NCBI RefSeq assembly: GCF_003173755.1
Contig: NZ_CP029553.1
Span: 5,460,001 to 5,524,000 of the forward strand
DNA: 64,000 bases
Source of the DNA: Methylobacterium terrae
Lineage (GTDB): Bacteria; Pseudomonadota; Alphaproteobacteria; Rhizobiales; Beijerinckiaceae
Reading direction: 5' to 3'
Shown: positions 48,664 through 57,851 of the stretch, piece after piece
Layout: each line of letters starts with the position of its first letter
How positions within the stretch are numbered: position 1 is the first letter of the stretch
Program-made: the position numbers and the translations under genes
Notes under the pieces: model-generated
Seen by the model: the letters and a program-made list of their open reading frames with translations, nothing else
Told to the model about the DNA's origin: nothing
The model's database searches: none

Positions 48664-48993
48664 TCAGTAGCCGTACCCGTAGGCCGGGGCCGGGGCGCCG
48701 TAGCCATACCCGTAGCCGTTGCGGCGGGCCGCATCGGCCGCGGCGGCCGCACCGATCGCGCCGACCGCCGCACCCGCGATGCCGAGGCCGACCGCGGCGC
48801 CCGGCGAGATGCCGCGGCGACGGCCGCCATAGGCGTAGGGCCGGCCGGCATAGCCGCGGCCATACCCGTGACCGTATCCACCATGGCCGTAGCCGTGGCC
48901 GCGCCAGCCTTGAGCCTGCGCCGGCGAGGGCGCGACGGTGGACATGGCGCCGAGGGCGACGGCGAGGGCCGGGATGATCGCCAGCTTGCGCAT
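48664..48993 (-). CDS. Exported Gly/Tyr-rich protein
   Basis: The protein is 109 residues. A signal peptide (1-28, ending PAQAQ) precedes a GYGHG-type repeat (about 29-58), a hydrophobic Gly/Ala segment (SPGAAVGLGIAGAAVGAIGA) and a terminal GYGYGYGAPAPAYGYGY tract. It resembles small exported Gly-rich proteins of methylobacteria; the function is unknown. AGGAG precedes the ATG at 48993. Confidence 0.72.
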   Translation of the reverse strand: MRKLAIIPALAVALGAMSTVAPSPAQAQGWRGHGYGHGGYGHGYGRGYAGRPYAYGGRRRGISPGAAVGLGIAGAAVGAIGAAAAADAARRNGYGYGYGAPAPAYGYGY

Positions 48994-49212
48994 CGTTGAT
49001 CTCCTGTTTTCGTTCAAGCCATATGACCCGGATAACGACCTCGGCCGGCAAGGGTTCCGAGAATCGTCGGTTCCCGTAATCGTTCCGCCCGGGCCCGCCC
49101 GCCTGCGCTGCGACGAACCGGTGCTCCGGCTGCCGCAACGGGGGGCATGACTGATGCTGATCCTGCCGCGGGCCGCCTGAACTCCGGATGAACTTGCCCC
49201 GCGGGCGGATCG

Positions 49213-50388
49213 TCAGCCCGGGCGGGCCAGCCGGCGGGCGGTGACGAGCCCGAGGACCAGGATCGCGGCGGCGCACACGCCCAACGCCGGCAGCTGGCCG
49301 AGGGTTTCGAGGCCGAGGCCCAGCACCGCGACGCCGATCGCCTGGCCGCAGAAGAACGAGAAGGCGTGCAGCGCCACCGCCGAGGCCCGGGCCTCCGGCG
49401 CCACCTCGGTCACCTGCACCTGGAAGGTGTTGTGCAGCATGTAGAAGCCGAGCCCGAGCGCCACGAGGGCCGCGCAATCGGCCTGCCACGAGCCGGCGAG
49501 CCCGACGATCATCAGGGCGGCGCCCGAGACCGCGCCGCCGGCCATCAGCATCCGCGTCTGGCCGAGGAAGCGCAGGAGCAGCCCGACGGCGAGGGAGTAG
49601 GCCAGGCCCCCGGCGGCGAAGCCCGCGAGCACGAGGCCGGCCTCCTTGGGCCCGCCCTCGCCGCGCGCCTCGATCAGGTGGGCGAGGTGCGGGAAGATGC
49701 CGAACACCGCGATCGCCTCGACGAAGACGGCGGAAAACAGCACCCGGGCGCGGGGGTTGCGCAGGATGGCGCGGTAGCGCGAGAGCGCCGGCGCGAGGGC
49801 GAAGCGCCCGCCGGCGGCGCGCAGGCGCCGGGCGAAGCCGAGGGCGACGCCGAGAAGGCCCAGGCCCCCGACCCCGGCGGCGAGGCAGAACACGCCGCGC
49901 CAGCCGATCGCGCCCTCGATCAGCCCGGCGATCGTGGAGCCGGAGAGCTGCCCGAGGATCACCGCGACGAGGAAGCGGCCGATCGCGACCTGGCGCCGCT
50001 CCATCGGGATGCGGTCGCCCATCATGGCGAGCGAGAGCGGGATCACCCCGCCGGCCGCCGCGCCCGCGAGCATGCGCAGGCCGAACAGGGTGCCGATGTC
50101 GCCCGCCGCCGCGCAGGCCGCGAGCGCCAGGGTGAGCACGAACAGGCAGGCCACCACCACCCGCTCCTTGCCGAGCGCGTCGCCGACCGGCCCGAGCACC
50201 GGCTGGATCAGCGCGTAGGGCAGCGCGAAGGCGGTGGAGAGGAGCGCCACGGTGGCGGGCGGGCTCGCGAGGTCCCGGGCGAGCACGCCGACGAGCGGCT
50301 CGACCACCCGCCCCGCGAAGGTGCTGGCGAAGCCCCCGGCGGCCAGGACGGCGATCAGGCGGGACGGGGAATCGCTCGCGGCCTGCAT
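49213..50388 (-). CDS. MFS transporter
   Basis: About 391 residues with 12 predicted helices. The motif-A-like loop GPVGDALGKERVVVA is near 65-80, and GDRIPMERR is in the central loop. Motif composition resembles drug or sugar-efflux members (AraJ-like); the substrate is unknown. The start at 50388, 11 nt after the kdsA stop, is used. A Met at 50424 overlapping kdsA is possible. Either way it is cotranscribed with kdsA. Confidence 0.82.
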   Translation of the reverse strand: MQAASDSPSRLIAVLAAGGFASTFAGRVVEPLVGVLARDLASPPATVALLSTAFALPYALIQPVLGPVGDALGKERVVVACLFVLTLALAACAAAGDIGTLFGLRMLAGAAAGGVIPLSLAMMGDRIPMERRQVAIGRFLVAVILGQLSGSTIAGLIEGAIGWRGVFCLAAGVGGLGLLGVALGFARRLRAAGGRFALAPALSRYRAILRNPRARVLFSAVFVEAIAVFGIFPHLAHLIEARGEGGPKEAGLVLAGFAAGGLAYSLAVGLLLRFLGQTRMLMAGGAVSGAALMIVGLAGSWQADCAALVALGLGFYMLHNTFQVQVTEVAPEARASAVALHAFSFFCGQAIGVAVLGLGLETLGQLPALGVCAAAILVLGLVTARRLARPG

Positions 50389-50401
50389 CGCCGCCGCCCC
50401 G

Positions 50402-51286
50402 TCAGCCGCCGGTCCCCTCCGCATGTCGGGCCTTGGCCAGCCGGTCGAAGGCCTGGAGCTCGGCGAGCAGGGCCGGCATCTGCCGCAAGGGGACCATGTT
50501 GGGCCCGTCGGAGGGCGCCCGGTCGGGATCCTGGTGGGTCTCGATGAACACGCCGGCGACGCCGACCGCCACCGCGGCCCGGGCCAGCACCGGCACGAAT
50601 TCGCGCTGGCCGCCGGAGGTGGCGCCCTGGCCGCCGGGCTGCTGCACCGAGTGGGTGGCGTCGAACACCACCGGCAGGCCGCCGCTCACCTGCGCCATGA
50701 TCGGCAGGGCGCGCATGTCCGAAACGAGCGTGTTGTAGCCGAAGGAGGCGCCGCGCTCGGTCAGCAGCACGTCGGGGTTGCCCGCGCCGGTGATCTTGGC
50801 GGCCACGTGGGCCATGTCCCAGGGGGCGAGGAACTGCCCCTTCTTCACGTTGACGACCCGGCCGGTGGCGGCGGCCGCGAGCAGGAGGTCGGTCTGACGG
50901 CACAGGAAGGCGGGGATCTGCAGGATGTCGACGGCCTCGGCCGCCGCCGCGCAGTGGCCGGCCTCGTGCACGTCGGTGACGACCGGGAGCCCCAGGCTCT
51001 CGCGGATCTCGGCGAAGATCGGCAACGCCTGTTCGAGGCCGAGGCCCCGGCTCGACCCGGCCGAGGTGCGGTTCGCCTTGTCGAACGACGACTTGAAGAC
51101 GAGGCCGAGCCCGAGAGCCGCCGTCATCTCCTTGAGGGCGCTCGCGACCTCGAGGGCGTGGCTCCGGCTCTCCAGGGCGCAGGGGCCGGCGATCAGGCTC
51201 AGCGGCAGGTGGTTGCCGAAGCGGACGGCGCCGGCCGTCACGGTGACGGGGGCGGCGGGGGCGGGCGAGGGAGATTGGGTCGGCAT
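50402..51286 (-). CDS. kdsA: 3-deoxy-8-phosphooctulonate synthase
   Basis: The protein is 294 residues. [41 protein letters not shown] and [11 protein letters not shown] are the KDO8P synthase motifs. It condenses PEP with arabinose-5-phosphate for lipid A-core KDO. The Met at 51286 adds a short Pro/Ala leader ahead of the conserved core. The MFS gene follows directly. Confidence 0.94.
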   Translation of the reverse strand: MPTQSPSPAPAAPVTVTAGAVRFGNHLPLSLIAGPCALESRSHALEVASALKEMTAALGLGLVFKSSFDKANRTSAGSSRGLGLEQALPIFAEIRESLGLPVVTDVHEAGHCAAAAEAVDILQIPAFLCRQTDLLLAAAATGRVVNVKKGQFLAPWDMAHVAAKITGAGNPDVLLTERGASFGYNTLVSDMRALPIMAQVSGGLPVVFDATHSVQQPGGQGATSGGQREFVPVLARAAVAVGVAGVFIETHQDPDRAPSDGPNMVPLRQMPALLAELQAFDRLAKARHAEGTGG

Positions 51287-51720
51287 GACTCGGAGGGGTA
51301 GCGGGTTTCGGCGGGCGCGGGAAGGTGTGAGAGGGAAGCGGATCGTCCCCAAGTCCGGACGGGCCCAAGTCCGGACGGGCCGTGCATCCCCGCACCTGCG
51401 GGGACCATCGGGAACCGGCCGCTCATACCGGTCCGGTTGCAGGTCCATCCCGGCGCCCGCGAGGAGCCCCCTTCCGAGGAGCCCTCGGCGCGCGTTTCAC
51501 GGGGTCGGGGAGCGTACCGGCCCTCATGGTTCCTTGCCGCTCCGGGATGCCGCGTGCCGGGGGCAGCATCCAGGGCCATCCGCCCTCCCGAGGAGCGGCG
51601 TTGTCCACGCCTGTTCCATCTCCGATATTTGACATTCATCCATCATAGGAGATGATTGCGGCACGACAGGAGCCGCATCATGCCGACCCGGCGCCCCCTC
51701 TCACCGACCCGAGCCGCCCG
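51287..51720. other. Intergenic region with a 16-bp tandem repeat
   Basis: These 434 bp lie between divergent kdsA and the DUF606 gene. A perfect 16-bp duplication (51348-51363, 51364-51379) lies near kdsA. The stretch 51615-51660 is less GC-rich (ATATTTGACATTCATCC) and may hold a promoter for the DUF606 gene. No ORF is supported. Confidence 0.5.
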
Positions 51721-52170
51721 ATGACCGGCGCGGCTCTCCTCTGCCTCGTCGCCGGGGCGGCGCTGGTTTTGCAGAACGCCCTGATGGGGGCGATCGTGGC
51801 GCGGGGAACCGGGCTGACCGGGGCGCTCCTGTGCAACTCGCTGGTCGGGCTGTCGCTGCTCGGCCTCGTCGAGGCCTGGCGCAGCGGGCCGGCCTTCCCG
51901 CTGCGCCTGATCGAGCGGGCGGAGCCGTGGTTCCTGGTGCCGGGGCTCCTCGGCACGCTGGTCGTGGCCGCGAGCCTCTACGGCTACCGCCAGCAGGGGG
52001 CGACCGTCACGGTGGCGCTGGTGGTGGCGGGTCAGCTGGCGGCGGGGATCGCCGGCGACGCGGCGGGCCTGACCGGCCGCCGCGGGGCTCTCGGCGTGGA
52101 GACCTGGATCGGGGCCGCGCTGCTCGTCGCCGGCGCGGTCCTGATCCTGCGGGGGCGGGGGGCGGCCTAA
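51721..52170 (+). CDS. DUF606/YdcZ-type DMT membrane protein
   Basis: The protein is 149 residues with about five transmembrane helices (LLCLVAGAALVLQNALMGAI first; WIGAALLVAGAVLILRG last). This is the half-size DMT-superfamily DUF606 type, which may act as a homodimeric transporter. The Met at 51721 starts the first helix; upstream in-frame codons are polar. It overlaps the convergent small gene by 4 nt. Confidence 0.75.
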   Translation: MTGAALLCLVAGAALVLQNALMGAIVARGTGLTGALLCNSLVGLSLLGLVEAWRSGPAFPLRLIERAEPWFLVPGLLGTLVVAASLYGYRQQGATVTVALVVAGQLAAGIAGDAAGLTGRRGALGVETWIGAALLVAGAVLILRGRGAA

Positions 52171-52376
52171 CCCCGGACGCCCCGGGGTGCCTCGACGGCG
52201 CCGGACGCGGCGGCCAGGCCGTCCGGCGCAGGCCCGTGGCCGAACAGGTTGACGGCCACGTGGAGGCCGATGGCGGGTCCGAAGACCAGGGCCAGCATGA
52301 GAAGCAGCACGGTCACGACGCTGCGGTCGCGGGTGGCGGCGGCGCCGGAGCGGGCGCGCATCGTCATCAGGGTCAT
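52167..52376 (-). CDS. Small single-pass membrane protein
   Basis: The candidate is 69 residues with one hydrophobic helix (SVVTVLLLMLALVFGPAIGL, about 19-38) and an N-terminal basic region. A GAGG sequence sits close to the ATG. The reading frame end overlaps the DUF606 gene end. No family is recognised. Confidence 0.5.
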   Translation of the reverse strand: MTLMTMRARSGAAATRDRSVVTVLLLMLALVFGPAIGLHVAVNLFGHGPAPDGLAAASGAVEAPRGVRG

Positions 52377-52783
52377 GGCTCACCTCGTTCGACCGGCCGC
52401 ATCGGCGCCGGTCGCGGGCGAGCCCGATCAGCGATCAGGCGCGGGTCACGCGAGGCGGTACCGAGGCGGCGCGGTCCGTCGACTACTGTCGCTGGGCATG
52501 GGGGATCAGGGATTCCGGTGATGCCGCGCACGGCCGATTCGTCGACCATCCGCGGATGAGGGCCACATGCGGGCGAACCCCCGCCGCGTCAAGGGGCAGG
52601 GCGCGCTTTTTCCCCGCACCGCGCGGTCCCCACCATGCGTCCCGCGCCGTGCGCGTCCCGCCCGGCGCGGGATCCTCGACGCACAAGCCCTTTGTTCTCG
52701 CCGCATTTCTTTGCCACAAGCCGGGGCATCTGCGCCGGACGCCGAGCGGGCCGGCACCCCACCCGACAAGCAGCCTGCCGTCC
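52377..52783. other. Upstream region of the kaiC-like gene
   Basis: 407 bp with no supported gene. Open frames run through it without recognisable products. The less GC-rich stretch near 52685-52725 (CCCTTTGTTCTCGCCGCATTTC) is the most promoter-like part. Confidence 0.4.
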
Positions 52784-54319
52784 ATGCCCGATCCCGTGCC
52801 TGCCCCCACCGACGACGCGGCCCCGATCCCGACTGGGGTGCCGGGCTTCGACTCCATCCTGGAGGGCGGCTTCGCCGCCAACCGCGCCCACCTGGTCGAG
52901 GGGCGGCCGGGCTCGGGCAAGACCACGCTCGCGCTGCAATTCCTCCTCGACGGCGCGCGGCTCGGCGAGCGCTGCCTCTACATCACCCTGTCCGAGAGCC
53001 GCCGCGAGCTCGCCTCGGTGGCCTCCCGCCACGGCTGGTCGCTGGACGGCATCGAGATCTTCGAACTGGTGCCCCCCGAGCTCAGCCTCGATCCGCGCCA
53101 GCAGCAGAGCCTCGTCCACTCCTCCGACCTCGAGCTCGGCGAGACCGTGCGCCTCGCCATCGCGGAGATCGACCGGGTCAAGCCGCAGCGGGTGGTGTTC
53201 GACAGCCTGTCGGAGATCCGGCTGCTCTCGCAGGGCTCGCTGCGCTACCGCCGCCAGGTGCTGGCGCTGCGCAGCTACCTGCTGATCCACGACACCACCG
53301 CGCTCCTCCTCGACGACCTCACCGCCGAGCAGGACGACCTCAACCTGCACAGCCTCTGCCACGCGGTGATCCAGCTCGAGCAGCTTGCGCCCCTCTACGG
53401 CGGCGAGCGCCGGCGCCTGCGGGTGATCAAGATGCGCGGCACCCGTTTCCGCGGCGGCTTCCACGACTTCGTCATCCGCCGCGGCGGCCTCACGGTGTTC
53501 CCGCGGCTGATCGCGGCCGAGCACGGCCACCCCTACGAGGCCGACCGCCTCGGCAGCGGCAACGACGGCCTCGACGCGCTGCTCGGCGGCGGGCTCGACC
53601 GGGGCACCAGCACGATGCTGCTCGGCCCCTCGGGCGTCGGCAAGTCCTCGACCGCGCTCGCCTACGTGACGGCGGCGCTGGACCGCGGCGAGCGCGGGCT
53701 GATCCTGAGCTTCGACGAGCCGGCCGGGATCCTGCGGCGCCGGGCCGCCGGCCTCGGGATGGACATCGCCGAGCCGATCGCCGACGCCCGCCTGCGGGTC
53801 GAGCAGATCGACCCGGCGGAGGTCTCGCCGGGCGAGCTCGCCGCGATGGTGCGCGACGCGGTCGAGCGCGAGGGCGTGCGCCTGGTGCTGATCGACTCGC
53901 TCACCGGCTACCAGAACGCGATGCCGGGCGAGCAGTACCTCCTGCTGCAGATGCACGAGATCCTGACCTATCTGAACCAGCAGGGCGTGACGACGCTACT
54001 GGTGCTGGCCCAGCACGGGCTCGTCGGACAGATGTCCGCCACCGTCGACCTGACCTACCTCAGCGACACCGTGGTGCTGTTCCGGTTCTTCGAGGCGGAC
54101 GGGCACTTGCGCCGGGCGGTGTCGGTGGTCAAGAAGAGGGTGGGGCCGCACGAGGACACCATCCGGGAACTTCGGATCGACCGCGACGGTTTGCGTGTCG
54201 GCGAGCCGCTGACGGGGTTCCGGGGCGTCCTGACGGGCGTGCCGAGCTTCCACGGCCGCCTTCTGGAGGCGGGCGCGGGCCCCGAGCGGGATGGGCCGGC
54301 GGGATCTGGACAATCATGA
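52784..54319 (+). CDS. KaiC-like dual RecA-fold ATPase
   Basis: The protein is 511 residues, the size of cyanobacterial KaiC (519). Two RecA domains carry Walker A motifs GRPGSGKTT (40-48) and GPSGVGKSS (281-289). The catalytic Glu pair of KaiC is Ser70-Glu71 in domain I and Asp311-Glu312 in domain II. The KaiC phosphosites Ser431/Thr432 align with Thr424 and Tyr425 (DLTYLSDT). No kaiA or kaiB is near. The stop overlaps the start of an HWE kinase gene (ATGA), so the two are translationally coupled. It is probably a signalling ATPase rather than a proven clock. Confidence 0.88.
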   Translation: MPDPVPAPTDDAAPIPTGVPGFDSILEGGFAANRAHLVEGRPGSGKTTLALQFLLDGARLGERCLYITLSESRRELASVASRHGWSLDGIEIFELVPPELSLDPRQQQSLVHSSDLELGETVRLAIAEIDRVKPQRVVFDSLSEIRLLSQGSLRYRRQVLALRSYLLIHDTTALLLDDLTAEQDDLNLHSLCHAVIQLEQLAPLYGGERRRLRVIKMRGTRFRGGFHDFVIRRGGLTVFPRLIAAEHGHPYEADRLGSGNDGLDALLGGGLDRGTSTMLLGPSGVGKSSTALAYVTAALDRGERGLILSFDEPAGILRRRAAGLGMDIAEPIADARLRVEQIDPAEVSPGELAAMVRDAVEREGVRLVLIDSLTGYQNAMPGEQYLLLQMHEILTYLNQQGVTTLLVLAQHGLVGQMSATVDLTYLSDTVVLFRFFEADGHLRRAVSVVKKRVGPHEDTIRELRIDRDGLRVGEPLTGFRGVLTGVPSFHGRLLEAGAGPERDGPAGSGQS

Positions 54320-55356
54320 GAGAGAGCGACCCCCCGGTCCTGGTCCTCGCCCCGGCCGGGCGCGACGCCGCGGTGGCGGCCAGCATCCTCGACGAGGCCG
54401 GCCTGCGGGCGGAGGTCTGCGCCGACCTTCCGGGCCTGGTCGCCCGCCTCGACGAGGGCAGCTGCGCGATCCTGACCGAGGAGGCCCTGCGCGCCTTCGA
54501 CCGGCACGGGCTCGCCGCCTACCTCGCCGGGCAGGAACCGTGGTCGGACTATCCCTTCGTGCTGCTCACCCTGCGGGGCACCCCGCCGGAGGCGCGGCTG
54601 ATGGAATCCCTCGGCAACGTCACCCTGCTCGAGCGGCCGTTCCACCCCGCCACCCTGGTCACCGCGACCCGCTTCGCCGTGCGGGCGCGGCGGCGCCAGC
54701 GCGAGGCGGCGGCCTTCCTGCACGAGCGCCAGCAGACCGCCGAGCGCCAGGCCCTGCTGATCCGCGAGCTGCACCACCGGGTGAAGAACACGCTCGCCAC
54801 CGTGCAGGCGCTGCTGGGCGCCTCGGCGCGCGGCGCCACCAGCGTCGACGAGTTCTACCAGGGCTTCTCGGCCCGGGTGATCTCGCTCGCTAAGACCCAC
54901 AACCTCCTGACGGAGGATTACTGGCAGATGGCCTCGCTCCAGGAGATGCTGGAGAACGAGCTCGGCCCCTACAACGACGAGGCGGGCAAGCGCATCGCCC
55001 TGAAAGGGCCGCTGGTCGAGCTCACCGCCGACCTCGCGGTGCCGACCGGCATGGCGATCCACGAATTGACCACCAACGCCGCCAAGCACGGCGCCCTCTC
55101 GGTGCCCGAGGGGCGCATCACCGTGGCCTGGGACGTCGACCAGGGCGAGGCCGGCCGGCGCCTGCGGCTCGACTGGACCGAGCGCGGCGGCCCGCGCACC
55201 GAGACCCCGACCCGCAAGGGCTTCGGCTCGACCCTGCTGCAGCGGGTGCTCACCATGCAGTGCGGCGCCGACATCCGCTTCGACTTCAAGCCGACGGGCC
55301 TGCACTTCCGCATGGAGGCGCCGCTGGTCGAGCACCGGACGGTGCCGCACTACTAG
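54316..55356 (+). CDS. HWE-family histidine kinase with pseudo-receiver domain
   Basis: The protein is 346 residues. Residues 7-125 fold-match a receiver domain, but the phospho-acceptor Asp position reads CAILTEEA, so it is likely a pseudo-receiver. The HWE/HisKA_2 phosphoacceptor is His153 (ELHHRVKNTL); the ATPase part shows HELTTNAAKHGAL, then WTERGGP with the WxE of the family name. It is coupled to the KaiC-like gene by an ATGA overlap. The kinase probably reads the KaiC state and passes phosphate to a response regulator encoded elsewhere. Confidence 0.88.
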   Translation: MRESDPPVLVLAPAGRDAAVAASILDEAGLRAEVCADLPGLVARLDEGSCAILTEEALRAFDRHGLAAYLAGQEPWSDYPFVLLTLRGTPPEARLMESLGNVTLLERPFHPATLVTATRFAVRARRRQREAAAFLHERQQTAERQALLIRELHHRVKNTLATVQALLGASARGATSVDEFYQGFSARVISLAKTHNLLTEDYWQMASLQEMLENELGPYNDEAGKRIALKGPLVELTADLAVPTGMAIHELTTNAAKHGALSVPEGRITVAWDVDQGEAGRRLRLDWTERGGPRTETPTRKGFGSTLLQRVLTMQCGADIRFDFKPTGLHFRMEAPLVEHRTVPHY

Positions 55357-55443
55357 ACAGAAACGTGAGCGTGGCGCGTCGCCGCGGCCCCGGACGAGCG
55401 CCGCCCCGGAACCCCGGGGCGGCGCTCGCCCTGCCGGTCCCCG

Positions 55444-56577
55444 TCAGTTCAGCGCCTGGGGATCCGCTTCGGTGAGGAAGGCCGCGACCTCGCGGAAGAA
55501 CTGCATCCGGTTCTTCTCCATCATCACCGTGTGGGTGCCCTCGCCGAGCTCGACGAAGCGTTTGTAGGGCGCGCGGGCGAGCCGGGCGAAATACTCCTGC
55601 GCCTGGTAGCTCGGCAGGTCGGCGTCCCACTCGGCGTGGATGACCAGCGTCGGCACCCGGATCTCGCCGGGATCGTAGAGCGGCTTGCCGGCCTGCCAGT
55701 AGTCCTGCGAGTCGACGACGACGCCGTTCGGCGCGCGCAGCACCGGCGGCGATTGCGCGGCCCCGGCGGCGTCGGTCGCGAAGGTGGCGTCGGCCCATTG
55801 CTCGAACCAGCCCGGCGGGATCAGCGCCGCCTGCTTGTCCTCCGGCACGCCCTTGAGCCACCGCGCCCGCGCGCTGTCGCGGCTCACGCTCCGGTAGGCG
55901 CCGAGCGCCCCGCCATCGGCCCCGATGAGCGAGGGCGTGCGCGAGAGCCATTGCGGCGCGTAGAGGACGAGGCGGTTGACCGTGTCGTTGTGGGTGCTGG
56001 TGTAGAGCCCCATGGTCGAGGTGCCCCAGGACCAGCCCATCAGGTCGATCTTGTCCACCCCGCGGCGCCTGCGGATGAAGTCGACGACCTGACCGACCAG
56101 AGCGGCGGCGTCCTTGGTGCGCATGAAGGGTTTCCCCTCGGCGGCCGGGCGGCTCATCGCGGCGGGGCGGCCCGAGAGGCCGTAGCCCGGCAGGTCGACG
56201 AGGTAGACGTCGAAGCCGAGGCCCGCGAGGTAGTCCATCATCGACAGGCCGGAGAGCGGCAGGTCGAAGGCGGTCGAGGCCGGGTAGGTCGCGCCGTGGA
56301 CGTAGAGCAGGATGCGGTCGGCCGCGAAGCGATCGGTGCCGGCCGGGCGCTTGTTGCGCACGTAGACCGAGACGCCGTCCTCCGGACCGGGCAGGCGGAA
56401 CTCCTCTGTCTCGAGCCGGGGCGGGGCGGGGCGCGCGGCGGCCGCCGGCAGGCCGGCTCCCGTCTGCGCACCGGCGCCTCCGGCGGCGGAGGCCGCCGCG
56501 ACACCGGCGAGCCCGCCGAGCACGAGCCGGCGCGGCATCCGCCCCGGCCCGGACGGGGGCCGTGATGATCGGGTCAT
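55444..56577 (-). CDS. Exported alpha/beta hydrolase
   Basis: The protein is 377 residues with a Tat-like leader (MPRRLVLGGLAG within the first 30 residues). It has an oxyanion region LLYVHGATYP, the nucleophile elbow GWSWGTS, an acid in HAEWDADLP and His in GEGTHTVMM. It is probably an esterase acting in the periplasm; the substrate is unknown. The Met at 56577 is chosen because it directly precedes the leader; the frame remains open upstream without similarity. Confidence 0.82.
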   Translation of the reverse strand: MTRSSRPPSGPGRMPRRLVLGGLAGVAAASAAGGAGAQTGAGLPAAAARPAPPRLETEEFRLPGPEDGVSVYVRNKRPAGTDRFAADRILLYVHGATYPASTAFDLPLSGLSMMDYLAGLGFDVYLVDLPGYGLSGRPAAMSRPAAEGKPFMRTKDAAALVGQVVDFIRRRRGVDKIDLMGWSWGTSTMGLYTSTHNDTVNRLVLYAPQWLSRTPSLIGADGGALGAYRSVSRDSARARWLKGVPEDKQAALIPPGWFEQWADATFATDAAGAAQSPPVLRAPNGVVVDSQDYWQAGKPLYDPGEIRVPTLVIHAEWDADLPSYQAQEYFARLARAPYKRFVELGEGTHTVMMEKNRMQFFREVAAFLTEADPQALN

Positions 56578-56765
56578 GGTCGTGTCCTCCCTCCCGCCTG
56601 TGGCCGGCGGATGAGGGCAGTCAAGCCGGCGCAGGCCTCGAGGACAAGCGCCGGCACGGCATGGACGGGCGCCGGCACGGCATGGAACGGATGCGGGATC
56701 CCCTGGCCCGATCCCGCCGATCGGGGCATAGACGCCGAACCCTTCCTCGCCGCGAGGCAAAGCCC

Positions 56766-57368
56766 GTGACCGCCTCCGACCCCGATCCCGCCCTGCGCGC
56801 CACCGTGCAGCGCGTCGCCATGCTCAATCTCGGCTATTTCGGGATCGAGGCGGCGGTGGCGGTGGCGATCGGCTCGGTGGCGCTCGTCGCCGACAGCGTC
56901 GACTTCCTGGAGGATGCGGCGCTGAACCTCCTGATCGTCGCCGGGCTCGGCTGGCGGCCGGCGGCGCGGGCGCGGCTCGGCACGGTCATGGCCGGCATCC
57001 TGCTGCTGCCGGGCCTCGCGGCTGTGTGGACCGCCTGGCAGAAGATCGGGGCCTTCGCGGCCCCGGCGCCGGTGCCGCTGACCCTGACGGGGCTCGGCGC
57101 GCTCGCGGTCAACCTCGCCTGCGCGCTGATGCTGGCCCGCCACCGCGAGGGGCGCGGCAGCCTGACCCGGGCGGCCTTCCTGTCGGCCCGCAACGACGCG
57201 GTGGCCAACGTCGCCATCGTGGCGGCCGGGCTCGTCACCGCCACGACCCTGTCTCCCTGGCCCGACCTGGTGGTCGGCCTCGGCATCGCGGCGATGAACG
57301 CCGACGCCGCCCGGGAGATCTGGCAGGCCGCGCGCGCCGAGCGCCGGGCAGCCCGCGACGCCGCCTGA
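56766..57368 (+). CDS. Short cation-diffusion-facilitator-type transporter
   Basis: The protein is 200 residues with about five or six transmembrane helices and the SVALVADSVDFLEDA metal-site helix plus FLSARNDAVANVAIV, as in CDF (cation efflux) proteins. The usual C-terminal cytoplasmic domain is missing; the protein ends with a short Arg/Ala helix. GTG start. It probably exports divalent metals, but this is family inference. An imperfect 21-bp repeat lies in the leader. Confidence 0.72.
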   Translation: MTASDPDPALRATVQRVAMLNLGYFGIEAAVAVAIGSVALVADSVDFLEDAALNLLIVAGLGWRPAARARLGTVMAGILLLPGLAAVWTAWQKIGAFAAPAPVPLTLTGLGALAVNLACALMLARHREGRGSLTRAAFLSARNDAVANVAIVAAGLVTATTLSPWPDLVVGLGIAAMNADAAREIWQAARAERRAARDAA

Positions 57369-57395
57369 GAGCCTGAGCGGCGGCCCGGGGCGCGG

Positions 57396-57851
57396 TCACG
57401 GCTCCGCCGCGCCGCCGGGCTCGCGGGCGATCAGCTCCCTCAGGGCCGCCCCGGTCGGGCTGGCCAGCACGTCCGCCAGGGTGAACCGGTCGAGCTCGCG
57501 GATGAAGCCCCGCTCGGCCGCGTCCAGGGCGTGCTTCAAGAGGCAGCGCCCGGCGAGCGGGCAGGGGCCGCGCCCGCACTCGGCGAGGCAGCCGAGCCCC
57601 TCGAGCTCCGCCACCACGGCGCCGAGCCGCACCTCTGCCGGCGCCTGGGCGAGGCGCACGCCGCCGGACCGGCCCTGACGCGCCTCGATGTAGCCCGCGC
57701 CCGTGAGCCCGCGCGCCACCTTCTGGAGATGGTTCAGCGAGACCCCGAAGCTGCGCGCGACCGCGGGCGTCGTCGTCCACGCGCCGGCCTCCATCGCCGC
57801 GAGATAGAGCAGCATGCGCAGCGACAGGTCGGTGTAGAGCGAGAGCCGCAG
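57396..57851 (-). CDS. Rrf2-family regulator, NsrR-like
   Basis: About 151 residues with a winged HTH (RLSLYTDLSLRMLLYLAA, then SFGVSLNHLQKVARGL) and a Cys cluster (GCLAECGRGPCPLAGRC) followed by LDRFTLADVL, the pattern of NO-sensing NsrR Fe-S regulators. The first canonical start (ATG 57815) would cut off helix 1. In frame, the only plausible upstream start is a CTG at 57851, with GGAAGGA 7 nt before it; a stop lies at 57921-57923. Candidate targets are not identified. Confidence 0.8.
   Translation of the reverse strand: MRLSLYTDLSLRMLLYLAAMEAGAWTTTPAVARSFGVSLNHLQKVARGLTGAGYIEARQGRSGGVRLAQAPAEVRLGAVVAELEGLGCLAECGRGPCPLAGRCLLKHALDAAERGFIRELDRFTLADVLASPTGAALRELIAREPGGAAEP

Noticed and set aside
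52690..52716. LexA SOS box (GTTC-N7-GTTC) ahead of the kaiC-like gene
   Set aside because: Only the first half-site fits; the second has two mismatches.
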